Positions 1-61,480 of a stretch of 64,000 bases of DNA are shown in pieces. Source of the DNA: Urechis unicinctus. Its lineage: Eukaryota; Annelida; Polychaeta; Xenopneusta; Urechidae. Each line of letters starts with the position of its first letter. Within the stretch, counting starts at the first letter, position 1. The notes below the pieces were generated by a model. The model did no database searches, was not told the DNA's origin, and saw nothing but the letters and a program-made list of their open reading frames with translations. The translations under genes and the position numbers were made by a program. The stretch is taken from the NCBI GenBank assembly GCA_034190875.2, contig CM067356.1, positions 20,545,033 to 20,609,032 of the forward strand, given 5' to 3'.

Positions 1-19485
<19,485 letters not shown>

Positions 19486-19749
19486 ACAACGATCGTTGAT
19501 CAACACCGAATTAACGTTCTGTCAAGTCGCCATACCGCGGAAATGGGTCAGGTCAATACACGTGATGACTTTGAACCAATCACTCGTCGAGACCCTTGCC
19601 GCCTTGTTGTTCTGAGCATCCGGCCATTACTGTCGCCATTTTATGAGATACTTTTGTGGATTCAGTTGATTTTTCTGTATTTATGAATTAAACTGTATCA
19701 TTAGGGAATTATTTGACGAGTAGTCGGGTCGTCGAACCATGGACTGACC
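19486..19749. promoter_or_regulatory. Head-to-head BLTP2/MED13 candidate bidirectional promoter
   Basis: Only 264 bp separate the BLTP2 start codon (minus strand) from the MED13 start codon (plus strand). The segment holds tandem GGTCA-like half sites (GGGTCAGGTCA near 19545), an E-box CACGTG (19559-19564), a CCAAT box (19576-19580) and a YY1-like GTCGCCATTTTATG (about 19632-19645). It has several CpGs and no clear TATA box. Both genes are broadly expressed in other animals, which fits a shared promoter. Start sites cannot be read from sequence; the 5'UTRs must lie within this interval unless there are untranslated first exons elsewhere. Confidence 0.75.
19739..19747 (+). promoter_or_regulatory. 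Two-codon upstream ORF before MED13 start
   Basis: ATG GAC TGA at 19739-19747 ends two bases before the MED13 ATG at 19750. If the transcript starts upstream of 19739, this minimal uORF would have to be skipped or re-initiated past. The inferred MED13 start is chosen by homology (the conserved SLEDCHTNLF follows 11 residues later), not by first-ATG position. Confidence 0.55.
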
Positions 19750-48135
<28,386 letters not shown>

Positions 48136-50190
48136 GATTCACTGTCCTTTGCCATGACGCCCCAATGGACTGCTGCAATCAGTCTTCTCCATAGCAACAT
48201 TTGCCATCCTGAATCTGCTGGTTAAGCAGTATGCATTTCTCATTGAACCTGGCTGTGATTGGTTTGTTCATTTGTGGGTGGGGAAGGGGGGTGTTGTTTA
48301 AACAGCAAAACACTTTGAAACTTGAGTTTGTATGAGTATGTATATAGTATTATAATTTAAAGTGTGATGTAAACGTATTGTCTGTATATAGTGGTGTAAG
48401 ATGAACAGGTTGTGATAATGTGCTTGTATCCTGCAAGGCAGTGAGCAGTGCAAAAGATAGTATTTATTGAAGGCTTGTAGTCCAGAGAAGTTTTGGGTCA
48501 CAAATGAATTGATTCTCTCTCGCTGATTCCCAGGCTGGTAATGGTTCATCTGTGTTGGTTTAGAGAGGGGCAAGTGTTGAAAGATCATGTTAGCCAAATC
48601 GTCAAAGTGTTTACCGTTTGTGTTCTGATATGTGGCTGAAATCTAATCTTTTTATATTGTACATTGTCGAATTTTCACTCTTTTCATTGCTCTGCGTGGG
48701 TCCACCATTCCACGGGGGGCCGGCCAGCAGACATATTGACTAGAGTCAGGCAGCTATCCTTTTCCACATGCTCTCAGCTGCGTGTTATTTATAGACGAGA
48801 ACAAGTGAAGCAATGATGTGTTTGGACAGAGTCGTGGCTCATCAGCCTCCGTGAATAGACAGTCATGTTCTTGATGATGTTTGGTTCTCGGATCCTGATC
48901 ATGCAGAAAGCAATTCATTGTGGGGTTCTATTCATCACCAGTTGAAACATACATGTGTTATGAATATGTGAATTCTAGTTTGGTCTCAACAGCAGATGGT
49001 AGTGGGTATGTGTTTGGGGAGATCCATCCATCATTGAATCGAATCTTAAGTTACCAGGATTGTATATATTTATATGTGTGCATGAGATTGATCTTGGGCA
49101 TATTGAGAAAAGTGTACAGAATTTATATATCTTACTGAGCTGTTTATAATTATGTATTTGTTACAATATATATTGTGTCCACAAAATCAAAATGTTGTGA
49201 TGATGTGGTTCCCAGCATTCTGTTTCTGTTGACCCCAGGCAATGTCCGATTTGTCTTGATACCATGGATTTTGTCATGATTCTATGTTGATATGATGGAT
49301 TTTGTCATGAAACTATGTTGATTCGATGGATTTTGTCATGAAACTATGTTTATATGATGAATTTTGTCACAATACTATGTTGATACGATGGATTTTGTCA
49401 TGAAACTATGGATTTTCTTACCATTGAAGACAACAGACGAAGCGTCTGATGCCATACCATGTGGAGTGTAATGGCTCAGCATTATTCCCAAGCTCACAAT
49501 CCAAACAGACTCTCTTGTGTGCTGAGGTTAACTGCTGGCTTGGTGGAGTGGAGTGGAGATTGAGAGCTCTGGCATATCATACACTTATGGTGCTTTATCA
49601 CTTCAGGCTTACAGAGAGAGGGGGAGCAGAGCCAGGTACCAGTCAGTAGGGTCATCTGTCAAATACTGGCCAGCATGGTGGAGCAGGTACAATCAAGGGT
49701 AAAGCTCAAAAGGGATGGGAATGAATGTTGACTGATGCTGTTATAGGTGTGATGATGCTAACGTGACTTTTGATGTGGTCCCTTGCATCCCACCATTTGC
49801 ACATATAAGGCCTCGATAGATGGATTTATATATTATCCTGTCTGTTGGTTGGTTGGCACTCCTTGATAGTAAGTATTCTAATGGACTCCTGTTAACCTAT
49901 GAACTTGTCATAGTGTATTATCAACAGAGGTTCTGCTCCAGTGGTTCTCGATACTGGACCAGGCAGCAGAAAGGGCTGGGGTAGAGGTTTCCTGAGATCT
50001 CGCAAGGATTTAGTAAGCACTGATGTTTATAAAGTACACATAGTAATTTATATCACTTTTTACAACTACTCATCTTTGACAGTAAGTTATTTTTCATAAT
50101 GTGTAGTACTGATGACAAAGCCACAAGTGCAAAATAGTACTATTGTATAGTAGTCCATGAGTTGAAATAAATATGATGGTATGAATGTAT
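48136..50190 (+). other. Probable MED13 3'UTR with poly(A) signal at 50166-50171
   Basis: Downstream of the MED13 stop the sequence is AT-rich and non-coding. The first well-placed AATAAA I note is at 50166-50171, which would give a 3'UTR of about 2 kb, in the range of vertebrate MED13 UTRs. The stretch includes a ~31-bp tandem repeat (49261-49410). An earlier cleavage site using a variant signal cannot be excluded. Confidence 0.5.
49261..49410. repeat. 31-bp tandem repeat in the MED13 3'UTR
   Basis: About five units of GGATTTTGTCATGAAACTATG TTGATATGAT type. If the poly(A) site at 50166 is used, the repeat would be in the mature MED13 mRNA. Confidence 0.85.
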
Positions 50191-51340
50191 GGTGTTTTGT
50201 CAGTCTGGTGCCTATCGTGGGGTACTTGCACTATATATTCGCATCAATGAGTTTCATGAACAATGCTATTGTGTGCCCTTTCAATCATATAGACCATTCT
50301 TGTATTTGTCAGAATAATACCTACAGAATGCCCAGGTTATGAAAGCTACTGAATTCCAAAATTGCGACGAAGAGTTTAAATGCATTCATTTGAAGTAACA
50401 GGATGATAAATGAATAGCATCCCCTCAGCTGTAAGACAACTTTATTCAGTTGCATGGTCCCATTTAATGAAATCATGCATCAATCAAAACTTGTTGCATA
50501 AATCAGTTTCCAAAAGAAAACTCCCACTTGATGACATCAAACTTTCATCACCACACGGAATAATGAAACCTCTTAGCGAAGCTATTAACTCCGATTCATT
50601 GAGTTTATATCTTCGCTGAGAGAGTTGATTCCTGCATGGGAACTGCACCCTGGAAACAAGTTTAAAGTTTTCTGACATTCAGTCGCTACGCGGCGTTGCG
50701 GTCTCTGAAAGTTGACACTTGATTCGGCTGTCGCCATTTTTGTTGTCGGAATTTACCCTTCTAGCCGTGCACGACGAATATTACCCTTCCTGCTTTTCGG
50801 TCTCATTTTTGCGCAATGATACCTGCAACTCTAACTAAGTGGAGATTTGATGAAATATATATTTTTTACCCTAAGCGAGGTAGTTATAGAGCTCGTAATG
50901 ATTTACAGCAAACATTCGTTTGGTTCATGGTTTCAGGGAGGCACCGGTATCGATAGAACGACACAACTAAACTAAATTAAACAGATTTCTACAGTACATT
51001 ATGAATATTATCAGTAAAATAATAATGTTGAAAATGTATCAGCATGATTTTCGATCCAGTAAAATTTGTGGCACACATTAAAAGATGGCATTATTTATGT
51101 ACGCGTTAAACGCAGCAATTTATTAACAATTGATCCCGGAGTGCCAGTAACTGTGCGTCCTTTGGCGACAACCACCTTTGACGCACTGTGCGTATTTTTC
51201 GCGCCCGGTGCGCCCGCGTCTGCGCAGCAACTAGTTTACTTCAAAGTAATTTGCGCACAACTAGCGACGAATTACTTCCGTTGAGTTTAGATCAAAGTCA
51301 CTCCTCGTGTACGACACATTCCAAGCTGTTCAAATATTAA
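50191..51340. other. Intergenic stretch, part CpG-rich, no gene recognised
   Basis: Mostly AT-rich, but 50690-50800 and 51090-51290 are CpG-rich for this window (CTACGCGGCGTTGCGG near 50687, CGCGCCCGGTGCGCCCGCG near 51200) and contain a YY1-like GTCGCCATTTTTG near 50730. A 69-codon plus-strand ORF (50410-50619) and a 64-codon minus-strand ORF (50484-50678) overlap; neither resembles a protein I know. The CpG-rich part could be a promoter of an unseen transcript. Confidence 0.4.
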
Positions 51341-51352
51341 TGACCTTTTGTA

Positions 51353-51695
51353 TGGAGGTTTGAATATTGTAATAGACCACACTCACGGAATACAGCAAAA
51401 CATCCATTGTGGCTTCCCATAGACTTCGATGACCTATTATTTTTTTAATTTCTGTTCATTGTACATATATCACTGCACCATATTACCAAGTTTACTTCAA
51501 AAGTCAGTGGTCAAATTTGTTTTATGGATGTTTGAATATTGTAATAGATCACACTCACGGAATACAAAAAAAAACCCATTGTGGCTTCTCATAGACTTCG
51601 ATGACCAATCATTTTTTTAATTTCTGTTCATTGTACATATATCACTGCACCATATTACCAAGTTTACTTCAAAAGTCAGTGGTCAAATTTTTGTT
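51353..51695. repeat. Tandem duplication, two ~172-bp copies
   Basis: TTTGAATATTGTAATAGACC ACACTCACGGAATACA ... CAAAAGTCAGTGGTCAAATTT occurs twice in direct orientation (from about 51359 and 51531) with only a handful of differences, so the duplication is recent. Confidence 0.92.
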
Positions 51696-53545
<1,850 letters not shown>

Positions 53546-54149
53546 ATATGTATGATGGAGTCAATAATATCCTGTTCTTTTCCTGGTACGCTCAAGTTAT
53601 TTATGATACCATTGAGTGATGAACCTACCATCGGCCATGATGTCTGCAAAAATACTGGCCAAGCTGTACCTGACTACCAGGTTGAGTTTGTCACTGCCCA
53701 CCATTCACGTGTTGCTGTCAAAATAGTATTGCCTTTAACGTTTAATTGTAGATAGACATTGACGCTTACTTTGCCCTGAACGTATGGTTACATGGACTGC
53801 AGATGAAGTATTCGATTAAATGTACTCGGCATCTGTCAGTTTTAAATCACATATAGGGACGAAACGCATTTCCATACCAAGTTTCATTCTTTATTTGGTT
53901 ACAAACTAACGGACAATTTAGAAATACGCGAAATTATATAGATATTAGCATTGTCAATATGTAAAACCTGGCACAAAAAAGGACCACTTCACTTGTTGAA
54001 CGACGCTACTGTTAATGGTACGTCCGACTGGGGTTTGACATCACTGGTTGCAATTCAATTATAACAAAAAACAAATTACCAACGATATAATGAATACATT
54101 GACCGCAAAAGGGCTAACAACATGCTTTGTCCATTAAGAGACAAACCCG

Positions 54150-54150
54150 A

Positions 54151-54182
<32 letters not shown>
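54150..54182. repeat. (TA)n microsatellite, short
   Basis: About 16 TA units with one GT interruption, downstream of the SDR gene. Confidence 0.95.
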
Positions 54183-54534
54183 GCTTTAGTTCAAGCACCA
54201 CGTATAACATCAATCTTATATACCTCCCTCGTTAGTAAATGTCACTTACATAAACATATTCTATTGTTCAGAAATTCAATTGAGTGGACACCCTTAACCA
54301 GCGTCATCTAACAGCTTCCTCAAATGTATATCAATTATCAAGCTCAAATATATGCATGTGTAACTCAATCAATCTGGCTGTTGTATATAAACCAGTCTCT
54401 ACAATCTGACAGGCAGCCCGCCAGTCATTTAGATTATAAACCTAAGTGACCAATGAATCTATCAGATCTTTCCTAGGACATCATCTTTGAAAAAGTGAGG
54501 ATATTAAAATGCAATGTGGTTGTAAGAGCCGTCT

Positions 54535-56794
54535 TCAATTCAGATTTTCATTAAGATTCACCAAGTTTTTGCTGAGGTTCCAGAGCTGCTCGGCCGCTCT
54601 GTAATCTTTTCCAACTTCTTCGAATTCCAGCGTCTCACAGTCATACACCATTTTGCCACACAATTGCTCCGGGTTGTGTACGCATGCGCAGTGGGTGATG
54701 CTCTGTGCACCCACTTCCGGAGGACGGAACAAGAAGCGCGCGGCAAAGCGAAGTATCTGCCCGTATAGACCTTTGTAATTCCGCAAGAGACCGGTCACCA
54801 CACATCCTTATCATGAGAGAGAAACAAGTTCGTGTTAGATTACTCTCGTCAATTATTAAAACCAAAGTGACTACAAATTGGAACAAACTCTAGTTCTGGG
54901 GAGGTGTAATTAGTGAAGACAATGAAACTATAGAATTGTCTATGCTCTTAAACCAATAATCTACATTTTTGCAAATCAACTCCGAGTGTAGCTTAGGATT
55001 ACCTGGGTCGACGGCCACTGCGTACACTCCATGTTCGCTGTAGATATAGTTGAGTTCCGTGGTGAAGAGGACCATCGCCAACTTACTCCGTCCGTACGTA
55101 CCGTACACGTCATAACGCCGAGGCTTGCTGTCCAGGAGGTCGTCAAAGTCGAGTCTGTAACGTGATATCGACAGCAGTGATCAGTATTATCAGGTTTATA
55201 CAGGTGTCTCACAAGATACGGGTGTAACAAGCTCAGCAGTCAATATCTCTATTGCCGCTAATCAGCAAAGGTGCAAGAGTCCGTGTGCCACGTAGTCGAA
55301 AATATGATGCTAAACTAAAGAGAAACAGCTGGACACCATAGAATATCAATTTACCTATTCATTCCTACATGTTGTTAGTTATGATGTTAAAAAGTTCCAT
55401 TAGTTGAGCTGAATATAATGCAGTCCAAATGTAAATAGGTACTAAATATGTTCTTCAAGCGTCAGACATGGTTTCTTTGTTCAAAATTGATAACTGGACG
55501 ACATGTAAGATGAACTAGTTACCTAACCGCTCCTGGAGATGTGTCCCATCTTTGTGCTGGTATCAATCGGTAATTCAGTCGATCCTTACCTAGCTGGCGT
55601 ATGCGTTGTTTATCCCAGAGATACTATACTTGATATTAATAGATTACCGTCCCACCCTCCTTGATTGCCATGGAATATTAAACCAAGTATAACAGCGATC
55701 ATTAAAACCGTGAGTACTTGTACAAGGCCCTTTACATTCATAACTTCTGCCTAATGAACTCGAGGTGATTTACAAATGGCATTCATAAGTCATTTCATCA
55801 TTTTCCCTACTTGCATTAACTACTCCCACGTTCCAGCGCATACCATTCTGTCCGCCGTGTTTATGCGCGTTATCGTCAATAATTTGTGAGAATCTCGGTT
55901 ACTCTACTGCGGCTATTCTTTAGCAACACGAGTCAAGTTTTCATGCACAAATCAGTAAGCGTCTACGTCACGCACGTGTTGGAGCTTTTTTGTGTTTCTG
56001 GGGGAACATGCGATTTGCATTAGAAACTGTCACATTTACTTGATTCAATATCTTCAGCAAACATTCACTGATCAACAATAATTACGAGTTGTATAGTTAA
56101 TATTCTAGTGTTAATGTTGATACTTCACGTTACAAACGTTCCCATTATCTATCCATTGCATAATTTCAGTATGATTGAGATGAAATTTCCGACATACTTG
56201 CTGGATTTGTATGAATGCGATGCGAGGTTGATGACTCGCAGTAATTTGGTGGACGACTTGGAGGGCTTGAACTCCCGGATGATGAGGTTGGTCAACAGGA
56301 AGTGGCCTAGATAGTTCACTTGGAACGTCATGTCCTTGGCGTCTTTGGATGACATTTGTGGTCCCAAGTAAGCTATAAGAATTGTAGAAGTGACGCAATC
56401 GAATTTGATTCTCACGCGACTGGCACAGCATCGCTATTTATGATTCATTATCGTGACAATGAATTCAAAATTAACATTAGGTTAAAGAATGTCGATCTTA
56501 TATTAGATCAAAATCAAGTTGTAACAAGCAGCCTGTAGTCACGTGACTTACCAGCATTATTGACAAGAACATTCACTCTCTCAAACTGCTTGCGAAATAA
56601 AGTGACGAATTCACGGATTGATTTAAATGAGGCCAGGTCAAGCGGTATGAAATGGACATCCTCAGTTTTTGCTATCTTCCGTATGTTATCGACAACCAGC
56701 TCTGTTTTGACCTGGTCCCGACACGCCAGAATCACCTTGGCGCCTTTTCTTGCACATTCGTAAGCGGCAACCTTGCCGATACCGGAACTGGCAC
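54535..56794 (-). CDS. Retinol dehydrogenase-like short-chain dehydrogenase (RDH11-14 type), 5' exon missing
   Basis: Four minus-strand exons join in phase: 56552-56794, 56198-56372, 55003-55154, 54535-54806 (TGA at 54535-54537), giving 279 full codons. Classical SDR features occur in order: GASSGIGK (NAD(P)-binding glycine motif), LACRD, NNAG, NYLGHFLLTNL, VINLASHSY with the catalytic serine, and TYGRSKLA giving the catalytic YxxxK pair. A C-terminal ...LWNLSKNLVNL resembles RDH11-14. Such enzymes reduce retinal or other carbonyls with NADPH at the ER or mitochondria. The family is usually 300-330 residues, so about 30-50 N-terminal residues, including any membrane anchor, should come from an exon upstream of 56794 that I could not find. 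It could be a complete gene with a distant first exon, or a 5'-truncated copy; no internal disablement is seen. Confidence 0.85.
55155..56197 (-). other. SDR intron 3, no feature seen
   Basis: About 1.04 kb of AT-rich intronic sequence between the exon with the catalytic YxxxK and the preceding exon. I see no repeat array, RNA gene or further coding exon; both flanking exons join in phase without it. Confidence 0.6.
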
Positions 56795-57210
56795 CTGGTC
56801 ACAGATCACCAGAATTAGTGCAGGTCAATGAGGTTATGTACATTGCTCAATATCAACAGTTTCATAGGTAAATAAGATTAACAACCAACCAGAAGCTATG
56901 TTTAGAAGCCGGCGATTCGCGAGGTTTATATCGGGACGAATGCGTTTCTGCGGGTAAGCATTTGGACTGCACCTGCTCGATTCGGCACGTGGGTCTCATT
57001 CCTAACATGCCCTAGCGACGGGTAATGATAAATTTCGCAGGAATTTTTTCCTCTCAGATTCCGTTTTAGAACCGAGCCGCGCATGTTATACGCACGAGTC
57101 AAATATTCTTGCACATATCACTGATATGATACCAAATGCCCAAGCGACGTGGTTAAACAGATACAACGATGTATAAATAAAATCGTAAGATGTTCATATT
57201 ACGATAGTGC
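56795..57210. other. Sequence upstream of SDR exon with glycine motif, no feature seen
   Basis: The missing first SDR exon should lie here or further right. I searched by eye for a minus-strand donor preceded by an ACN-G (the split T-G of the glycine motif) up to about 63 kb and found no convincing hit. Confidence 0.3.
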
Positions 57211-57456
57211 ATTGTTTTGTAGTCCTTGAAGAACATATATTGTTATCAATTCCTAGTATTGTTTTGTAGACTTTTTATTGTTCTGTAGACTATGTATTGT
57301 TCAGTAGACTATGTATTGTTTTGTACACTATTTATTGTTTTGTAGACCATTTGTTGTTCTGGAGTCTATGTATTGTCTTGTGGACCATGTATTGTTCTGT
57401 AGACTATGTATTGTTTTGTAGACTATTTACTGTTTTATAGACTATGTATTGTTTTT
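57211..57456. repeat. ~21-bp degenerate tandem repeat
   Basis: About ten units of TATTGTTTTGTAGACTATG and variants, directly left of the 30-bp array. Confidence 0.85.
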
Positions 57457-57520
57457 TCAGGCGCACTATATAGTTATACTAAGGACATTCATTTGTCAAA
57501 ATGGTTCAAAATCAGTAAGC

Positions 57521-58262
57521 AGATATATGCCATTCAACAAAGGACAAAGCAAAGATATGCCACTCAACGAAGGACAAAGCAAAGATATGCCACCTAACAA
57601 AGGACAAAGCAAAGATATTCCACTCAACTAAGATCAAAGCAAAGATATTCCACTCAACAAAGGACAAAGCAAAGATATTTCACTCAACAAAGATCAAATC
57701 AAATATATTCCACTCAACAAAGGACAAAGCAAAGATATGCCACTCACCTAAGATCAAAGCAAAGATATTCCACTCAACAAAGGACAAAGCAAAGATATGC
57801 CACTCAACAAAGGACAAAGCAAAGATATTCCACTCAACAAAGGGCAAAACAAGGATATGTCACTCAACAAAGGACAAAGCAAAGATATGCCACTCAACAA
57901 AGGACAAAGCAAAGATATTCCTCTCAACAAAGGGCAAAACAAGGATATGTCACTCAACAAAGGACAAAGCAAAGATATGCCACTCAACTAAGATCAACGC
58001 AAAGATATTCCGCCCAAAAAAGGACAAAGCAAAGATATGCCACTCAACAAAGGACAAAGCAAAGATGTTCCACTCAACAAAGGGCAAAACAAGGATATGT
58101 CACTCAACAAAGGACAAAGCAAAGATATGCCACTCAACTAAGATCAAAGCAAATATATTCCACTCAACAAAGGACAAAGCAAAGATATTCCACTCAACAA
58201 AGATCAAATAAAATATATTCCACTCAACAAAGATCAAAGCAAAGATATTCCACTCAACTAAG
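57521..58262. repeat. 30-bp minisatellite
   Basis: About 25 units of CAAAGCAAAGATATGCCACT CAACAAAGGA, with a recurrent variant (CAAAGCAAAGATATTCCACT, ACTAAGATCA). A higher-order pattern of three units is visible between about 57811 and 58110. Since 30 is a multiple of 3, long ORFs (KGQSKDMPLN repeats plus, SGISLLCPLL repeats minus) arise, but in-frame stops break them repeatedly and no start or flanking exon supports a gene. Confidence 0.95.
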
Positions 58263-59597
58263 AACTAAACAAAGAACGCAGCATGGTGCATGTCAGTGGG
58301 CGGTACATCACCGAATCAAGCACAGCCGCCTATCGCGCAGAAAGTTGTCTACTAGCATTAAGCATATTACGTATCATTTCAAGATGGAGCTGAATCCTCT
58401 TAGGAAATGTTCCAAAATAAGAGTGACCTTGAGCAAGCGCGTATGCACGTGGCGTCTTGCACGCGTGAAGCTCTCTACCAGACGTCTTGTTTATTGAAGC
58501 TTTTATTAGTTCGAGATAGGAAAACTTTCTTGGGAGAAAAACGAGGAATTCTAGGTTGCTGTTTAGAATTCGGTGTTTTGCTGGTATTGGGGCTGTTTAT
58601 GTTGTCGTTAACACATTGCCATCTATATACAGTGAGGCAATGCTGTTCGCCTGTATACCACGCATATTATATTTTGATAACTACAGATGAAGCTGATTTA
58701 TGCAATATCAACGGGTCATTGTTGGGTTTTTTGGTGAAATAAATTGCGCATCAGTCTGGGAGAAGAAAAATGAAACAATCAATATAGCCGGTATACTGAC
58801 TAACATGTCTCAAAGGTGTATTCCGGGACTGATGAACAATTCTTATCTCAACCAGTCTGTCTGGGCGGGGTAAGGAGAATCTGACCACTAGCATCGTGAC
58901 GTCACATCCGTTGCCAGCCGTGCCAAAATTAACCTGATTTATTGCTCAAAAACCCCACAACGCAGTAGAACAATACAGAGAAGGATAAAAACTTCACATA
59001 TATTGTAAACAACGGATAGCGAACCCGGATGAGGAGTTGCCAATCACCAAAATCTTAGGAGCTTATTTGCACCACAGACTCGATTGCGCATGCGCTTGTG
59101 CTGCTATACAAAGATACGGTAATCAACCTCCCTCTTAGCGATCACAAGACGAAACCTGCGCCCCTGGCAATGGAGTCGCTCAATGAAACCTTTTGTTTCT
59201 AATCTTTACCTCATGTTCATGGTAATTGAACGGTAACCATCGACAGAGGGCTTACTGAACGGTTACCCGATTAAACAGGTTTAAGTTTCAAGTTAATGAG
59301 GGTAACGGGTTGGCAGCTTTGAACCCAGGTGCTTGCCTTTGCGCGGTGGATACGAGGTTACGTTCCGCGTGATTGGCCAATGCTTACTGAAAAACCCAAG
59401 TGTTATGGTAATATAACGGCTGGGTGTTTTATTCGGCACTTGGGTGATGGTTATTGTTGTGTATAATCTAAAGTAGAGTGAGGTGAGCGATGAGGTGAAG
59501 GAGACCCAGTTGGCCTTAATCAATTGGTGTGCGAGCAACTATGGGAAAGAGATGAAAGCACGACTCCGATGGCTTAGGGTGGCAAACGTGTGTTATA
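58263..59597. other. Intergenic DNA between arrays, no gene recognised
   Basis: No known protein or RNA gene seen. A 111-codon ORF with an ATG (58407-58742) has a hydrophobic stretch (GVLLVLGLFMLSL) but no family I recognise. GCGCATGCGC at 59086-59095 is a perfect NRF1-type palindrome and could mark a promoter, possibly of the SDR gene on the minus strand. Confidence 0.35.
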
Positions 59598-61480
59598 GAA
59601 CCAAGCTAACTGATGCGTAGCAGATAAAGTAGCTGGTTAAAGTGCATTGACGTGAAGTAGATAACCAAGGTAGTTGTCGTGCAGTAGATAACCTGGTCAG
59701 TTGACATAAATATGACCTAGTGGACGTACAGTAGACAACCTAGCTAGCTAACTTAGAGTATGCAACACAGCAAGTTGACATGAAGTAGATAACCTAGCTA
59801 GCTGATGTGCAGAAGATAACTCATCTACTTTATGTTCAGTGGATAACCTAGTTAGTTGACTTGCAATAGTTAACCTAGCTTGTTGACGTGCGGTAGATAA
59901 CATAGCAATGCAGTTGATAACTTAACTAATTGACATGAAGTAGGTAACCTAGCTGGTTGACGTACAGTATACAAACTAGCTAGTTAACGTACAGTATACA
60001 ACCTAGCTAGTTAACGTACAGTATATAAACTAGGTAGTTTGCGTACAATATATAACCTAGCTAGTAAACGTGCAGTATATAACCTAGCTAGTTAACGTAC
60101 AGTATTCAACCTAGCTAGTTAACATAGAGTATACAACCTAGCTAGTTAACGTACAGTATATAACCTAGGTAGTTAACATACAGTATACAACCTAGCTAGT
60201 TAACGTGAAGTATACAACCTAGCTAGTTAACGTGCAGTATATAATCTAGCTAGTTAAGGTAGAGTGTACAACATAGCTAGTTAACGTACAGTATATTACC
60301 AAGCTAGTTAACGTACAGTATACAACCTAGCTAGTTAACGTACAGTATATAAACTAGGTAGTTAACGTACAGTATATAACCTAGCTAGTTAACGTGCAGT
60401 ATATAACCTAGCTGGTTAACGTAGAGTATACAACCTAGCTTGTTATCGTACAGTATACAACCTAGCTAGTTAACGTACAGTATACAACCTAGCTAGTTAA
60501 CGTACAGTATATAAACTGGGTAGTTTGCGTACAATATATAACCTAGCTAGTAAACGTGCAGTGTATAACCTTGATAGTTAACGTACAGTATTCAACCTAG
60601 CTAGTTAACGTAGAGTATACAACCTAGCTAGTTAACGTACCGTGCAGTATATAACCTAGGTAGTTAACGTACAGTATACAACCTGGCTAGTTAACGTACA
60701 GTATACAACCTAGCTAGTTAACGTACAATAAATAACCTAGATAGTTAACGTACAGTATACAACGAAGCTAGTTAACGTACAGTATACAACCTAGCTAGTT
60801 AACGTACAGTATATAAACTAGGTAGTTTACATACAATACATAACCTAGATAGTAAACGTGCAGTATATAACCTTGATAGTTAACGTACAGTATTCAACCT
60901 AGCTAGTTAACGTAGAGTATACAACCTAGCTAGTTAACGTACCGTACAGTATATAACCTAGGTAGTTAACGTACAGTATACAACCTTGCTAGTTAACGTA
61001 CAGTATATAACCTAGCTGGTTAACGTGCAGTATATAACCTAGCTAGTTAACGTACAGTATACAACCTAGCCAGTTAACGTACAGTATATAACCTAGCTAG
61101 TTAACGTACAGTATACAACCTAGCTAGTTAACGTACAGTATACAACCTAGCTTGTTAACGTACAGTATATAACCTAGCTACTTGATGTACAAAAGATAAC
61201 CTAGCTAGTTAACGTACAGTATACAACCTATCTAGTCGACGTGCAGAAGATAAGCTAGCTGATGTACAGTACATTACCTAGCTAGTCGACGTGCAGAAGA
61301 TAACCTAGCTGATGTACAGTGCATTACCTAGCTAGTCGACGTGCAGAAGATAACCTAGCTAGTCGACGTGCAGAAGATAACCTAGCTAGTCGACGTGCAG
61401 AAGATAAGCTTGTTGACCTTCAGTGGATGACTTAGCTAGTTAACTTACAGTATATAACGTAGCTAATTGACGTGTAGTAA
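59598..61480. repeat. 27-bp minisatellite, ~70 units
   Basis: Long array of CCTAGCTAGTTAACGTACAG TATATAA (and TATACAA) units. The core is rich in short palindromes (CTAGCTAG, GTTAAC, GTAC, ACGT). Homogeneous in the centre and decayed toward both ends. A decayed continuation reappears at 62410-62622. Confidence 0.96.

Noticed and set aside
56926-57114. Minus-strand ORF as the missing SDR first exon
   Set aside because: It lacks a V-x-V-T-G beta-strand motif and a donor in the required phase.
57521-58262. Possible CRISPR-like array
   Set aside because: Units are contiguous 30-bp tandem repeats with no unique spacers, and the DNA is eukaryotic.
58407-58742. 111-codon ORF with a hydrophobic segment
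   Set aside because: No homologue recognised and no exon or promoter context; listed only within the intergenic description.
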